The position numbers were made by a program, and so were the translations under genes. A DNA stretch of 64,000 nucleotides from Bacillus cereus G9842 (GTDB lineage: Bacteria; Bacillota; Bacilli; Bacillales; Bacillaceae_G): the NCBI RefSeq assembly GCF_000021305.1, contig NC_011772.1, positions 4,741,001 to 4,805,000 on the forward strand. The letters run 5' to 3'. Positions within the stretch are counted from its first letter, which is position 1. The number at the start of each line of letters is the position of its first letter. This document shows positions 48,858 to 60,344 of the stretch, in pieces. The notes below the pieces were generated by a model. It was not told where the DNA came from and made no database searches. It saw nothing but the letters and a program-made list of their open reading frames with translations.

Positions 48858-51266
48858 TTAAAACTGTTTAACTGCATTACCAATACCCCAAATTTCATTG
48901 CTGTACTGCAAAATCGTTCGATCACTCGCAAAATGACCAGACTGTGCAATATTTAAAATCGACATTTCTAGCCACTTTGTTCGGTTCTCATAAGCTCTAC
49001 CAACAGCTTCTTGTCTTTCAGCATATGGACCAAAATCTCGCAGAACGAAATATTCATCATTTTGAATAACGAGAGAATCATAGATCGCTTCAAATTCAGC
49101 ACCCGATTGTGCAAAGAAACCATTTGTTAATTGATCTACTATTTTTTTAATGTGCCTATTGTGGTGATAATAGTCACTTGCACGATATCCACCATTTTGA
49201 TGGTAATGAAGAACCTCTTCTGCTGTTAAACCGAAAATGAAACAGTTATCATCACCGACCCGGTCTTTTATTTCAACGTTAGCTCCGTCTAGCGTTCCAA
49301 GTGTAATCGCACCATTCATCATAAATTTCATATTGCCTGTTCCCGATGCTTCTTTACTCGCCGTTGAAATTTGCTCACTTACATCCGCCGCCGGGAATAT
49401 ATCTTCAGCTAAAGAAACTCGATAGTTTTCTAGAAAGATAACTTTCATATATTGACTAACATACGGATCATTATTTACTTTTCTTGCGAGTTCATTTATT
49501 AATTTAATAATTTTTTTCGCGTAATAATAACCAGGTGATGCTTTCGCTCCAAAAATAAAAGTACGCGGATAAAATGTAAAACTAGCATCCTCTTTCAAAC
49601 GGTTATACAAATATAAAATATGAAGAACATTTAATAATTGTCGTTTGTAAGCATGTAATCTTTTCACTTGCACATCAAAAATAGAATTTGGATCAATCGT
49701 AACCCCCATTGTATTATGAATGCGCTCCGCTAAAATCTCTTTACGTTCTTGTTTTACTTCTGCAAATTTCTCTTGGAAACTCGCATCATATTGAACTGTT
49801 TGCAACGATTGAAGCTTAATCGGTTCTTTCTTCCACTCTGGTCCAATCGCCTCTGAAATGAGATTTGTTAACTGTGGATTTGCTTTCATAAGCCAGCGCC
49901 TATGAGCAATTCCATTCGTCTTATTATTAAACTTATCTGGATAAAATTCATAAAACAATCGCATTTCCCGCTGCTTTAATATTTCCGTATGAATTTTTGC
50001 TACACCGTTTACGCTATGGCTACCGACAATTGCTAAATGAGCCATTTTCACAAGATCATGCGCAATAATTGCCATGTCTTCAATGCGATGCCATTCATAA
50101 GGATAACGTTCCCAAAGTTCATGACAGAAACGTTCATTAATCTCTTCAATAATCATATAAATTCTCGGTAATAATGGTTTAAAAATGTGAATTGGCCACT
50201 TTTCGAGCGCTTCTGATAACGTCGTATGATTCGTATAAGAAATCGTCTGCGTCGTTATGTGCCAAGCTTCTTCCCATGTTAACTTTTCTTCGTCTAGTAA
50301 AATACGCATCAGTTCTGGAATTGCTAAAACCGGATGTGTATCGTTAATGTGAATCGCAATTTTTTCATGTAGTTGACGAAGGTCACCATATCTTTCTCTA
50401 TGCATTCGAACGATATTTTGCAAACTTGCTGATACGAGGAAATACTGTTGTTTTAAACGAAGTATTTTTCCCTCATCATGCGTATCATCTGGATATAAAA
50501 ACTCCGATACAGCCTCTGTTTCGCGCTTATATTTCAAAATATCTTTGCAGTTTTGCGGGAAAGGAACTGGTTCAGCATTCCAAAGTCTAAGTGTATTTAC
50601 AGTACTCGTCTCATAGCCTACTACCGGCACATCATATGGCACCGCCATAATGACTTCTGCATTTGTATGCCTAAACTCTAAACGCCCGTCAATTTCTAGC
50701 GGTTCAACACTGCCAAAATAACTTACTTCTACAGCTTGATCATGTCTTCTTACTTCCCATACGTTTTCATGAAGAAGCCACTGTTCTGGAAATTCAACTT
50801 GATAACCATCAACAATTTTCTGATCAAACAAACCATGTTTATAACGAATTCCACAGCCGTGTCCTGGTAAGTTTAAAGATGCAAGTGAATCAAGAAAACA
50901 GGCTGCTAAGCGTCCAAGTCCACCGTTACCAAGGCCTGCATCTGCTTCCACTTCTTCTAACTCTTGTAACGAAATCCCTAGTTCAGATAACCCCTGCTCG
51001 CATACATCTCTAATACCTAAATTCAAGATGTTACTTCCAAGCAAACGTCCAAGCAAAAACTCAATAGACAAGTAATACATTTGCTTTTGCTCTCCTGATC
51101 GATAACTCTCGTTCGTTGCAATCCATTGACTATTCATATACTCACGTACCATATGGCCGAGCGTATTATATTGATCACGATTTGTAGAATCTTTGAAACT
51201 TTTCCCATACATCGTCTCTAACTTTTCTAGAAAAGTTGATTTAAAACTTTCAACATGAGTAAACAT
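48858..51266 (-). CDS. glgP: Glycogen phosphorylase (GlgP)
   Basis: The 802-residue enzyme releases glucose-1-phosphate from glycogen. It shows EADAGLGNGGLGRLAACFLDS, HINDTHPVLAIPELMR, the substrate loop and the PLP-lysine region EASGTGNMKFMMNGA. Length is normal. AGGTGG precedes the ATG. It is the last gene of glgBCDAP. There is no N-terminal regulatory phosphorylation segment, as is usual for bacterial forms. Confidence 0.97.
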   Translation of the reverse strand: MFTHVESFKSTFLEKLETMYGKSFKDSTNRDQYNTLGHMVREYMNSQWIATNESYRSGEQKQMYYLSIEFLLGRLLGSNILNLGIRDVCEQGLSELGISLQELEEVEADAGLGNGGLGRLAACFLDSLASLNLPGHGCGIRYKHGLFDQKIVDGYQVEFPEQWLLHENVWEVRRHDQAVEVSYFGSVEPLEIDGRLEFRHTNAEVIMAVPYDVPVVGYETSTVNTLRLWNAEPVPFPQNCKDILKYKRETEAVSEFLYPDDTHDEGKILRLKQQYFLVSASLQNIVRMHRERYGDLRQLHEKIAIHINDTHPVLAIPELMRILLDEEKLTWEEAWHITTQTISYTNHTTLSEALEKWPIHIFKPLLPRIYMIIEEINERFCHELWERYPYEWHRIEDMAIIAHDLVKMAHLAIVGSHSVNGVAKIHTEILKQREMRLFYEFYPDKFNNKTNGIAHRRWLMKANPQLTNLISEAIGPEWKKEPIKLQSLQTVQYDASFQEKFAEVKQERKEILAERIHNTMGVTIDPNSIFDVQVKRLHAYKRQLLNVLHILYLYNRLKEDASFTFYPRTFIFGAKASPGYYYAKKIIKLINELARKVNNDPYVSQYMKVIFLENYRVSLAEDIFPAADVSEQISTASKEASGTGNMKFMMNGAITLGTLDGANVEIKDRVGDDNCFIFGLTAEEVLHYHQNGGYRASDYYHHNRHIKKIVDQLTNGFFAQSGAEFEAIYDSLVIQNDEYFVLRDFGPYAERQEAVGRAYENRTKWLEMSILNIAQSGHFASDRTILQYSNEIWGIGNAVKQF

Positions 51267-51284
51267 TTTTTCACCACCTACATG

Positions 51285-52715
51285 TTATTCCATGAGACTT
51301 TTATACAATTCCTTATAAGCAAGAGCCGATTGCCTCCAGCTATAATCTTCAGTCATCGCTTGTTTTACAAGCTGCTCCCACACTGGTTTATCGTGATAAA
51401 ATTCAATTGCACGGTGAACCGTATGCAGCATGTCATGTGCATTAAAGTTCGTGAAACTGAAACCATTTCCTTCGCCTGTTTCTTCATCATAAGAATGTAC
51501 CGTATCGTTTAATCCACCTGTTTCTCTTACAATTGGAATCGTACCGTACGCCAATGCGATAAGTTGTCCAAGTCCACACGGTTCAAACAGCGATGGCATT
51601 AAAAATAAATCGCTTCCCGCATACACTTGGTGCGCTAATTCTTCATTAAATCCGATATAAACTTTTACCTTCTCCGGATACTCATATGCCATCCACTCAA
51701 AGAATTGCTCATATTCCGAATCACCTGAACCTAAAATAATACATTGTACATCTTCTTCCATTATTTCGCGGAATACAGTGCGTACTAAATCAAGACCTTT
51801 TTGCTTCGTTAATCTCGTTACCATTGAAATAATTGGTGTATCCTCTTTTTCTGGCAAACCAAAATAACGCTGCAAAGCGCGTTTATTTTCACTCTTTTCA
51901 TATAATGACTCTGCATCATACTGAGCCTTAATATATGAATCCGTTTCTGGATTATATACGCTCGTATCAATACCATTTACAATGCCACTAAGCTTATCAT
52001 TATATTTTCTCAGTAATCCATCTAACTTCTCACCGAAAAATTCATATTGAATTTCTTCTTTATACGTCGGGCTCACCGCTGTAATTTGATCCGAAGCGAT
52101 AATACCGCCTTTCATAAAGTTTATGTTTCCATAAAACTCTAGCTGCTCACTATGAAAATATTCATCACCAAGCTCTAACAAGTCGTACATCACTTCAGAA
52201 GGAAATACTCCTTGGAACTGCAAGTTGTGAATCGTATATACCGTTTTAATACGCTCATATAACGGGTTATCTTGATACTTTTCACGAAGTAAGAAATTAA
52301 CCATAGCCGTATGCCAATCGTGGCTATGAAGAACATCCACTTCAAAATCAAGATGCGGAATACACTCTAACACTGCTTTTGAGAAATAAGAAAAACGCTC
52401 CCCGTCATCATAATGACCATACAGAGAATCTCTCTTAAAATAATATTCATTATCTATTAAGTAATACGTAATTCCGTCTTGCTCACCTTTTAAAATTCCG
52501 CAATATTGATTTCTCCACCCAAGCGGGACGTTAATTACTTTATGTAACGTACATCCATCTCTTAACTTTTGCGGAATGAGACTATAATTCGGAAGTATAA
52601 TACGAACGTCCACTCCTAATTTTTTCAGCTCTTTTGGGAGCGCACCCGCTACATCAGCTAATCCTCCCGATTTCACAAACGGTACACATTCTGATACTGC
52701 AAATAAAATATTCAC
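51285..52715 (-). CDS. glgA: Glycogen synthase (GlgA)
   Basis: The 476-residue GT5 enzyme builds alpha-1,4 chains from ADP-glucose. It has the N-terminal [16 protein letters not shown] (ADP-glucose binding), [21 protein letters not shown] and the C-terminal [19 protein letters not shown] with catalytic Glu. GTG at 52715 gives the standard [10 protein letters not shown] start. The GTG four codons earlier is possible. The gene ends 18 bp before glgP. Confidence 0.96.
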   Translation of the reverse strand: MNILFAVSECVPFVKSGGLADVAGALPKELKKLGVDVRIILPNYSLIPQKLRDGCTLHKVINVPLGWRNQYCGILKGEQDGITYYLIDNEYYFKRDSLYGHYDDGERFSYFSKAVLECIPHLDFEVDVLHSHDWHTAMVNFLLREKYQDNPLYERIKTVYTIHNLQFQGVFPSEVMYDLLELGDEYFHSEQLEFYGNINFMKGGIIASDQITAVSPTYKEEIQYEFFGEKLDGLLRKYNDKLSGIVNGIDTSVYNPETDSYIKAQYDAESLYEKSENKRALQRYFGLPEKEDTPIISMVTRLTKQKGLDLVRTVFREIMEEDVQCIILGSGDSEYEQFFEWMAYEYPEKVKVYIGFNEELAHQVYAGSDLFLMPSLFEPCGLGQLIALAYGTIPIVRETGGLNDTVHSYDEETGEGNGFSFTNFNAHDMLHTVHRAIEFYHDKPVWEQLVKQAMTEDYSWRQSALAYKELYKSLME

Positions 52716-52795
52716 TTGTTGTCCCACTGCGCGAAAAGTTTTTATACTCCTCTTGCAGCTTCCTCCCTTCGAGTTTTCATTTAAATTAAAACTTT

Positions 52796-52825
52796 AATCA
52801 GTGGGAGAAAAAGCCCCCACTGATT
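52796..52825. repeat. AATCAGTGGG hairpin in the glgD-glgA spacer
   Basis: AATCAGTGGG and CCCACTGATT form a perfect 10-bp stem. With the preceding AAACTTT it matches the first hairpin of the bcr-like repeats at 43956 and 27021. It may be a repeat remnant that now acts in differential expression within the operon. Confidence 0.6.
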
Positions 52826-52827
52826 CT

Positions 52828-53862
52828 TTAGGAATAACTATTAATCGTACTGTTTTGTACGCTTCCTTTTTCTACAACATATGGCTCATCGATGTTTCCT
52901 TTTAATACGACACCGTCGCCAATTTTCACGTCTTTATCAATAATAACACCGTCTATTATACAGTTATCTCCAATTTGGCTCTTTTGCATAATAATACTGT
53001 TACGAATAATTGAACCTTTTCCAATTTTAACCGAACGGGAAACAACACTGTTTTCGACTTCCCCTTCAATAATACTGCCATTTGCAATCATTGTATTTTT
53101 CACGACTGCACCCTTTAGATAACGAGTTGGCGGCTCATCTTTTACTTTCGTAAAGATCGGCGCTTCTTTCTTAAATAATTGCTTCCAAATAGCAGGCTGC
53201 AAAATTTCTAAGCTATGTTTATAGTAACTTTCAATCGAATCAATAATAGCTACATATCCTGTATGCTCATACGTAGCAATATGCAGTGATTTTCCGCGCT
53301 TTTCTCTCACTACATCAAATAAACTGTATTGCTCCACATCTTTATATGTCTCAAATAAATCTAACAATAATTGTTTCTTTAACATGTATGTTTGAAGCGA
53401 AACCCCTTCATGGCAAACTTCCGTAATATCAGCTGCCGTATGTATATGTCGCTCTAACACCGCCTGGAAATTTAATGCTGTTACGAGATGGCTATTCGTA
53501 ATAACAACGTACTCTTCTCTGCTTCTTAGAAAATAATCAATATGTCTTCTAAAGTGTGCAAAAGACCCAAACTCATCTTGGTCACATTGGCAATTTGGCG
53601 GGAATAAAAATAGTCCGTCTCGTTTTCTATCTAAATCCCACTGTTTTCCTGAACCAACATGGTCCATTAGTGAGCGATTTTTATGACTTGTAAAAACCGC
53701 TACACTATGAATATTAGAATTCACCATATTTGAAAGCATGAAATCAATGAGTCGGTAACGGCCCCCAAACGGTAACGCCGCTAATGAACGATGCCCTGTT
53801 ACTTTCTTTAAGGAAGGAAAACTTCCCGTTGCATTAATAATTCCTAACATTTTTTCTCCCAT
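52828..53862 (-). CDS. glgD: GlgD, ADP-glucose pyrophosphorylase-like subunit
   Basis: The 344-residue protein has the nucleotidyltransferase fold (LPFGGRYRLIDFMLSNMVNS) and a C-terminal left-handed beta-helix (VVKNTMIANGSIIEGEVENS, then IMQKSQIGDNCIIDGV). The N-terminal glycine-rich G-G-x-G-x-R-L loop of active enzymes is replaced by NATGSFPSLKKVTGHR, as in other GlgD proteins, which regulate GlgC in a mixed tetramer. It lies 19 bp after glgC. Confidence 0.94.
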   Translation of the reverse strand: MGEKMLGIINATGSFPSLKKVTGHRSLAALPFGGRYRLIDFMLSNMVNSNIHSVAVFTSHKNRSLMDHVGSGKQWDLDRKRDGLFLFPPNCQCDQDEFGSFAHFRRHIDYFLRSREEYVVITNSHLVTALNFQAVLERHIHTAADITEVCHEGVSLQTYMLKKQLLLDLFETYKDVEQYSLFDVVREKRGKSLHIATYEHTGYVAIIDSIESYYKHSLEILQPAIWKQLFKKEAPIFTKVKDEPPTRYLKGAVVKNTMIANGSIIEGEVENSVVSRSVKIGKGSIIRNSIIMQKSQIGDNCIIDGVIIDKDVKIGDGVVLKGNIDEPYVVEKGSVQNSTINSYS

Positions 53863-53880
53863 TCATTTCATCCCCCTTTT

Positions 53881-55011
53881 CTATTTCCCTTCAGCAATGA
53901 GTACTACATCGTCGACATTTTTTTCTGGACGAATAATTGTTCCATCTTCAATAACCATTTCCGAACCAACGATCGCTCTTTCAATCACAACATTTTTACC
54001 AATCTTTGCTCCTGGCATAACGACAGAATCAATAACCATACTACCTTCTTCCACCGTCACCCCTTGGAATAACACAGAATGCTTCACGTCCCCTTCAATG
54101 ACGCATCCTTCGTTAATAAGTGATTCTTCTACTTTTGCCTTTTCTGCAATATATTGAGGTGGCTCATTTGGATTCACAGAATAAATACGCCAATTACGAT
54201 CGTTTAAATTCAGCGATGTTTCATCGCGAAGTAAATCCATATTCGCTTCCCATAAGCTTTTCACCGTTCCAACATCTTTCCAATATCCTTCAAATGGATA
54301 CGCCATTAGCTTCTTCCCTTCATCTAATAAAAGTGGAAGTACATCTTTTCCGAAATCATTACTAGATTCAGGATTTCTTGCATCCATCTCTAAATACTCT
54401 TTCAAAATTGCCCAGTTAAAAATATAAATTCCCATTGATGCAAGATTACTTCTTGGAAATTGTGGTTTCTCTTCAAACTCAACAATCTCCATCTCTTCAT
54501 TTGTATTCATAATGCCAAAGCGACTCGCTTCATCCCAAGGTACTTCAATAACAGAAATGGATACGTCCGATTCTTTCTCAATATGGTAATCTAGCATCTT
54601 ACTGTAATCCATTTTATAAATATGGTCGCCTGATAAAATGAGAACATACTCCGGTTCATACTGACTTAAATAGTTTAAGTTTTGATAAATGGCACTTGCC
54701 GTACCTGTATACCACTTCACCCCTGAAGACTCCGCATAAGGAGGTAATACTGTGACTCCACCGTTTACTCGGTCTAAATCCCACGCATTTCCAATTCCGA
54801 TATAATTATGAAGTTCAAGTGGTTGATATTGTGTTAAAATCCCAACCGTTTCAATACCAGAATTCGCACAGTTACTTAGCGTAAAATCAATAATGCGATA
54901 TTTACCACCAAATGGAACAGCTGGCTTGGCTAAATTTTTTGTTAATGCACTTAAACGACTACCTTTTCCCCCTGCTAGTAACATTGCTACGCACTTTTGT
55001 TTTTGAGCCAT
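53881..55011 (-). CDS. glgC: Glucose-1-phosphate adenylyltransferase (GlgC)
   Basis: The 376-residue enzyme makes ADP-glucose, the committed step. It has [32 protein letters not shown], the sugar-phosphate motif FEEKP near residue 168 and a C-terminal beta-helix. The start lies 53 bp inside the end of glgB in another frame, a long overlap that couples their translation. Confidence 0.96.
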   Translation of the reverse strand: MAQKQKCVAMLLAGGKGSRLSALTKNLAKPAVPFGGKYRIIDFTLSNCANSGIETVGILTQYQPLELHNYIGIGNAWDLDRVNGGVTVLPPYAESSGVKWYTGTASAIYQNLNYLSQYEPEYVLILSGDHIYKMDYSKMLDYHIEKESDVSISVIEVPWDEASRFGIMNTNEEMEIVEFEEKPQFPRSNLASMGIYIFNWAILKEYLEMDARNPESSNDFGKDVLPLLLDEGKKLMAYPFEGYWKDVGTVKSLWEANMDLLRDETSLNLNDRNWRIYSVNPNEPPQYIAEKAKVEESLINEGCVIEGDVKHSVLFQGVTVEEGSMVIDSVVMPGAKIGKNVVIERAIVGSEMVIEDGTIIRPEKNVDDVVLIAEGK

Positions 55012-56896
55012 CTTGTTTTTTGCTCCCCTTTCTCGTCTTCACTGGTCGTAATATGGATACGCCAAATGGTGGAATTGTAATCTCTACATGTGCTGCTTGA
55101 TTATGGTACGGTTCTAGAATCGTCTTAAGACGTTTCTTATTCACTTGCCCCGAACCGCCATATTGCTCAGCATCACTGTTTAAAATCTCGTTATAATACT
55201 CGAAATCTGGTACACCTACTTTATAGTTTTCATATGTAGCTTTCGTAAAATTACATACGACAACTAACGCATCTTCTTGTTTATCCCCTTGGCGGATAAA
55301 AGAGAAAATACTTTGCTCATTATTATTAGCATCAATCCACTGAAAGCCTTCAGGTGAATGGTCAAGCTGCCAAAGTGGTTTTGAGCGCTTATACAATGCT
55401 ATGAGCTCTTTAAAGTAATCATGCATATAACGATGCATTTCAAAATCATGTAAATTCCAATCTAAATCTTCAAGGTCTTTCCACTCATCAAACTGTCCGA
55501 ATTCTCCTCCCATGAAAAGTAACTTCTTTCCTGGGTGAGTAAAGAAATATCCATATAATAAACGAAGCTGAGCAAACTTATCCCAGTAATCACCTGGCAT
55601 TTTATTTAATAACGACTTTTTCCCATGAACGACTTCATCATGAGAAAGTGGTAATATGAAGTTTTCAGAGTACGCATATAGTAAAGAAAACGTCATTTTC
55701 TCATGAATGTGTTTCCTATATTCAGGCGCACACTCCATATATTTCAGTACATCATTCATCCAGCCCATGTTCCATTTGTAATTGAATCCAAGCCCACCTT
55801 CATACGTTGGAGTTGTTACAAGTGGCCAAGCTGTTGAATCTTCTGCCGTCATAAGAAAATCTTCATCCTCTGCAAACACTGCTTCATTTAACTCTCTTAA
55901 AAATGAAACAGCATGCTCATTACTTTGCTCTTGTCCTTCTTTATTCCAGTACAACATGTTCGCAACTGCATCTACTCTGAAACCATCAATATGGAAATAT
56001 CTCATCCAAAATAACGCATTTGAAATTAAGAAATTACGTACCTCTCTCTTCCCTAAATCAAAATTGACAGTTCCCCATACTGGATTTTCTTGTACATCTT
56101 TATCTTTATATTCATAGGTCGGTGTGCCATCAAACAAATATAAACCGTGAGCATCTTTACAAAAGTGCCCCGGCACCCAATCTAAAATGACACCGATTCC
56201 ATATTTATGACATTCGTCGACAAAATACATTAAATCATGCGGCGTACCAAATCTACTCGTCGCTGCATAATATCCCGTTCCTTGATATCCCCAAGAACGA
56301 TCATATGGATGCTCAACAAGCGGCATAATTTCAATATGTGTAAATTGATGTTCCACCACATACGGGATGAGCTCTTCTACCATTTCCCTGTAAGAATACA
56401 GCGTTCCATCTTCTTTCTTTTTCCAAGAACCAAAATGTAATTCATAAACTGTCATCGCTTCTTTATAAATCGGTTTTTTCTTTTTCTTACGAGTCCAGTT
56501 TTTATCATTCCATTCATATCCTTTTATATCAAAAACTACAGATGCCGTATTCGGTCTTACTTCTGCATATATAGCATACGGATCTGCCTTTAAAATGACG
56601 TCACCAGCCAACGTTTCAATCGCATATTTATATATTTCTCCTTCTTCAATATGCGGTATAAATAAGGACCAAATGCCTTCTTCTGTCACTTGTAGCATCT
56701 TATGTTGCTCATAATCCCACTCATTAAAATCTCCAACAACACTCATTGCTTTCGCATGAGGAGCCCACACTGTAAATCGTACCCCTTGAATCTCATCTTC
56801 CGTCACAACATGTGCGCCAAAGATGTTATAACTTTCATAGTACTTTTCTGTATGAAACTCATCTCGTTTCACTTCTTCACAATTTATTACACTCAA
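54959..56896 (-). CDS. glgB: 1,4-alpha-glucan branching enzyme (GlgB)
   Basis: The 645-residue GH13 enzyme adds alpha-1,6 branches. It shows an N-terminal CBM48 ([20 protein letters not shown]) and the catalytic motifs [18 protein letters not shown] (nucleophile Asp), TAEDSTAWP (acid Glu) and [11 protein letters not shown]. The C-terminal tail is Lys/Arg-rich ([18 protein letters not shown]) because it overlaps glgC. TTG at 56896 has GAGGTG upstream. GTG at 56905 is the alternative. First gene of the operon. Confidence 0.95.
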   Translation of the reverse strand: MSVINCEEVKRDEFHTEKYYESYNIFGAHVVTEDEIQGVRFTVWAPHAKAMSVVGDFNEWDYEQHKMLQVTEEGIWSLFIPHIEEGEIYKYAIETLAGDVILKADPYAIYAEVRPNTASVVFDIKGYEWNDKNWTRKKKKKPIYKEAMTVYELHFGSWKKKEDGTLYSYREMVEELIPYVVEHQFTHIEIMPLVEHPYDRSWGYQGTGYYAATSRFGTPHDLMYFVDECHKYGIGVILDWVPGHFCKDAHGLYLFDGTPTYEYKDKDVQENPVWGTVNFDLGKREVRNFLISNALFWMRYFHIDGFRVDAVANMLYWNKEGQEQSNEHAVSFLRELNEAVFAEDEDFLMTAEDSTAWPLVTTPTYEGGLGFNYKWNMGWMNDVLKYMECAPEYRKHIHEKMTFSLLYAYSENFILPLSHDEVVHGKKSLLNKMPGDYWDKFAQLRLLYGYFFTHPGKKLLFMGGEFGQFDEWKDLEDLDWNLHDFEMHRYMHDYFKELIALYKRSKPLWQLDHSPEGFQWIDANNNEQSIFSFIRQGDKQEDALVVVCNFTKATYENYKVGVPDFEYYNEILNSDAEQYGGSGQVNKKRLKTILEPYHNQAAHVEITIPPFGVSILRPVKTRKGSKKQDGSKTKVRSNVTSRGKR

Positions 56897-56934
56897 TATG
56901 CTCACCTCACTTAGATGACAGAATTTTTTATACT

Positions 56935-57355
56935 TTAACTATTTCTGCGAAAAACTGCAATATCCTTGTTAATTTATAAAAAATATTCGTTTTTTTCTTA
57001 AAAATGTTAGTTTTTCTTCACATTTCCGTGTAAAATATCGAATTTTGACGAATATTCATTGAAAACGCTTTATTATTCTTCTATATTTTTACCTATTATT
57101 TTTTCTCAACCTTTATTTTATTAGATTTATCCTATTTTTCATGCTATTTTTCATTCAAAATCAAAACAAAATAATCTGTCATAAAAAAATGTTTCTCAAC
57201 ATTTTTTTCACAATTTTATTGAAATGCAAAATTCATAAGCATATACTCGCTCTCAATAAAGAACTTAGATCTTCCGTAACTATAATTCATAGTGGACTAC
57301 TATGTTTACTTATTTATCCTTGTTGCGAACGGTCACTATGAAAATTTAACTAGGA
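56935..57355. other. AT-rich leader region of the glycogen operon
   Basis: No gene is supported in this stretch. It is very AT-rich and should hold the glg promoter on the minus strand and, near 57350, the ribosome site (AGGAGG) of the CalY-like ruin on the plus strand. Confidence 0.5.
57060..57073 (-). promoter_or_regulatory. Candidate CcpA cre site upstream of glgB
   Basis: TGAAAACGCTTTAT matches cre consensus TGWAANCGNTNWCA at 12 of 14 positions. It is 164 bp upstream of glgB. Confidence 0.4.
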
Positions 57356-57365
57356 GGGCTTTCTT

Positions 57366-57832
57366 ATGTCATTAAAACAAAAAGTAGGAATGGGAGTTGT
57401 CACCGCTTCACTTGGTTTATCCCTTACATTCGGAGGTGTATTCGCCTATTTCAGTGATTCAGAAACATCGAGTAACTCATTTCAAGCCGCCTAACAACGA
57501 AACTTGGTACTGAAAAAGACGGTAAGCTGCTTGGCCAATATTATTATGCAAGACCTGACGAAAACCTTGCCGGCGATGTAAATGGTGATAAAGTAATCGA
57601 TATTAAAGATGCTGAAATTATCGCTAGCAACTACATTAAAAAAGGACTAACTGTAAAAGACGGAGATCTTAATAAAGATGGAATTGTCGACGAAAAAGAT
57701 ATTCGCTTCGTTGAAAAGAACTTCTTGAAAAAAGGTCCAGATGCATCTAAATCACAAACACCTGTAGAAAAATCAAAAAGCGGTACACTGACAGATATTT
57801 TAAAGAAGTTAGGATTAACACCTAAAAAATAA
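57366..57832 (+). pseudogene. CalY/TasA N-terminus joined out of frame to a dockerin tail
   Basis: AGGAGG leads to an ATG at 57366. The first 42 codons encode a camelysin/TasA-type start (MSLKQKVGMGVVTASLGLSL, then GGVFAYFSDSETSSNSF) and stop at TAA 57492. From about 57485 a second frame encodes a type I dockerin pair (GDVNGDKVIDIKDAEIIASN and GDLNKDGIVDEKDIRFVEKN) and a Ser/Lys tail ending at 57832, with no start of its own. The central part of both genes is missing. This looks like a deletion joining the 5' end of a biofilm-fibre/metalloprotease gene to the 3' end of a large secreted dockerin protein. Translation of the second half is unlikely. Confidence 0.75.
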
Positions 57833-57836
57833 TCAT

Positions 57837-57871
57837 AAAGAGCACTCTATATAAAATAGAGTGCTCTTTTC
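57837..57871 (+). terminator. Terminator after the dockerin remnant
   Basis: AAGAGCACTCTAT and ATAGAGTGCTCTT form a 13-bp stem with a short loop, then TTTT. Confidence 0.88.
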
Positions 57872-57875
57872 TATA

Positions 57876-58966
<1,091 letters not shown>

Positions 58967-59067
58967 CTATTGTTCACATATATTTTTTTATGATTGTTTA
59001 AGTAATTAATTAAAATACTAATTTAATGTTGTTTAACTTCTTTACATTCATATTGTAGCACGTATTA

Positions 59068-59085
59068 TTGTGAATTACTTCACAA
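59068..59085. promoter_or_regulatory. Rex operator 1 upstream of ldh
   Basis: TTGTGAATTACTTCACAA is a full palindromic Rex box (TTGTGAA-N4-TTCACAA), 117 bp upstream of the ldh start. Confidence 0.85.
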
Positions 59086-59097
59086 TTTATGACCTAT

Positions 59098-59115
59098 TTG
59101 TGAACTTTTTCACAT
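59098..59115. promoter_or_regulatory. Rex operator 2 upstream of ldh
   Basis: TTGTGAACTTTTTCACAT matches the Rex box with one change in the last base. It lies 30 bp (centre to centre) from the first, about three helical turns, favouring cooperative binding. Confidence 0.75.
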
Positions 59116-59280
59116 AGAGTGTAAAGTTGTTAGATCAGGTGTGGAATCCATACCAAATTAGGTGTTTTCTTTAGATTGTGAATAAAAATGTATGATTCAA
59201 TTACTCACTGTAACTAAATTCACTTTCTATAATAAAAATCCTAACATTCACAAAAAATGTAATCACATTATAAGATTAAA

Positions 59281-59343
59281 CTGACTGATCACATCATTCC
59301 CTTACAAGATGGACGTCAATTAGCTTATATAGAATACGGTTAA
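59281..59343 (+). pseudogene. Remnant of an alpha/beta hydrolase N-terminus
   Basis: The frame TDHIIPLQDGRQLAYIEYG followed by TAA is the usual first strand of alpha/beta hydrolases (DGRQLAYxEYGD). No start codon and no continuation are present. It lies beside the TetR/MFS pair and may be the last piece of a deleted neighbour. Confidence 0.5.
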
Positions 59344-59415
59344 ATAAATGAATTAGCCTATACTTTATCACCTCCCTTTTAATCATTACTATATATTAAA
59401 AAATATCCGTTAAAA

Positions 59416-60015
59416 TTATGCATTCTTTTCTAATAATAAACCATTCAATATAAGTGATAGGCTATGCAAAGCTTTAGACAACCGTGCCTCTGCATCTTCA
59501 GAATTCGCAATCCAACAAGCAAGGTCCACTAGTCCGCCATTTATAAATCTTGCTAAAGCTTCACAGTCCGTCTTTTCAATAATACAGTCCTTCATTAATT
59601 GCTGAAGCATCTCGGCCATCGTCACTAAACATTGTGACTGTGATGATTGATAATAACTAGTTCCTAATACTGCTGGTGCATCTCGAAGTACGATTCGCTG
59701 AATTTCTGGATTAAGTGCCATCGTTAAATATGCACGACAACGCCCAACAAACCCTTCCCATTTTCCTTCCGCTTCATCTGATACTTTCCCTAATTTATTA
59801 TCCATTTCCATATCAATTTCTTTTACAACTGCTTCTAACAATCCTTTTTTATCACCAAAATGATGATAAATTGCACCACGTGTTAAACCGACAGATGCTG
59901 TAAAATCATCCATAGACGTATTTACATATCCAACTGTACCAAAAGCCTCTCTTGCTGCCCACAGCAATTTAGCACGTGTTTCAGTAATCATTTCTGCTCT
60001 CGTTTTTTTAATCAT
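59416..60015 (-). CDS. TetR/AcrR-family repressor
   Basis: The 199-residue protein has a TetR helix-turn-helix (RAKLLWAAREAFGTVGYVNTS, then VGLTRGAIYHHFGDKKGLLEAV) and a C-terminal ligand domain of about 120 residues (RCRAYLTMALNPEIQRIVLRD). AGGAGGAAAAG precedes the ATG. It is divergent from an MFS transporter gene, with two matching dyads between them, so it almost certainly represses both. The inducing compound is unknown. Confidence 0.93.
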   Translation of the reverse strand: MIKKTRAEMITETRAKLLWAAREAFGTVGYVNTSMDDFTASVGLTRGAIYHHFGDKKGLLEAVVKEIDMEMDNKLGKVSDEAEGKWEGFVGRCRAYLTMALNPEIQRIVLRDAPAVLGTSYYQSSQSQCLVTMAEMLQQLMKDCIIEKTDCEALARFINGGLVDLACWIANSEDAEARLSKALHSLSLILNGLLLEKNA

Positions 60016-60135
60016 CTTTTCCTCCTACTTCTATTCATTCTCTTTATTCAAAATGAATTGCACTATAGTATCGTTCTCTATATAAAAGAATAACTCCTTT
60101 AAACATCGGCTCTATCCAGAGATAAAACATTTCAA

Positions 60136-60185
60136 TTGACATACGCTCCGTATGTTAATATGATATTGGCATACGGTGCGTATGT
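60136..60185. promoter_or_regulatory. Face-to-face promoters with two TetR operators
   Basis: The plus strand has TTGACA, 17 bp, TATGAT (60136-60164). The minus strand has TTGACA, 17 bp, TATCAT on the same region. In each spacer lies a dyad CATACG-N3-CGTATG (60139-60155 and 60170-60184). The two -10 boxes overlap, so one repressor bound to both sites would close both promoters. Confidence 0.8.
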
Positions 60186-60293
60186 CAATTATTTCTAGCT
60201 TACAAGATAATATAACTTCTTACCTATACCCTACATTGACTCACTGTCCCTTTTTATAGAAGGTATTAATGAAACAGAGGAGGAGTTAAAAGA

Positions 60294-60344
60294 ATGAAGA
60301 ATGTATATGTACACGTCAAATATTGTGGTGATTATCATGTTTAA
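60294..60344 (+). CDS. 16-residue leader ORF coupled to the MFS gene
   Basis: ATG at 60294 has GGAGGAG 8-10 nt upstream, the best ribosome site in the region. It encodes a 16-residue peptide (MKNVYVHVKYCGDYHV) and stops at TAA 60342, overlapping the MFS start at 60337 by 8 bp. The MFS gene itself has only a weak site, so its translation probably depends on ribosomes finishing the leader. Confidence 0.5.
   Translation: MKNVYVHVKYCGDYHV

Noticed and set aside
57141..57341. 66-residue ORF upstream of the CalY-like ruin
   Set aside because: It lies in AT-rich leader DNA without a ribosome site, and the codon use is not gene-like.
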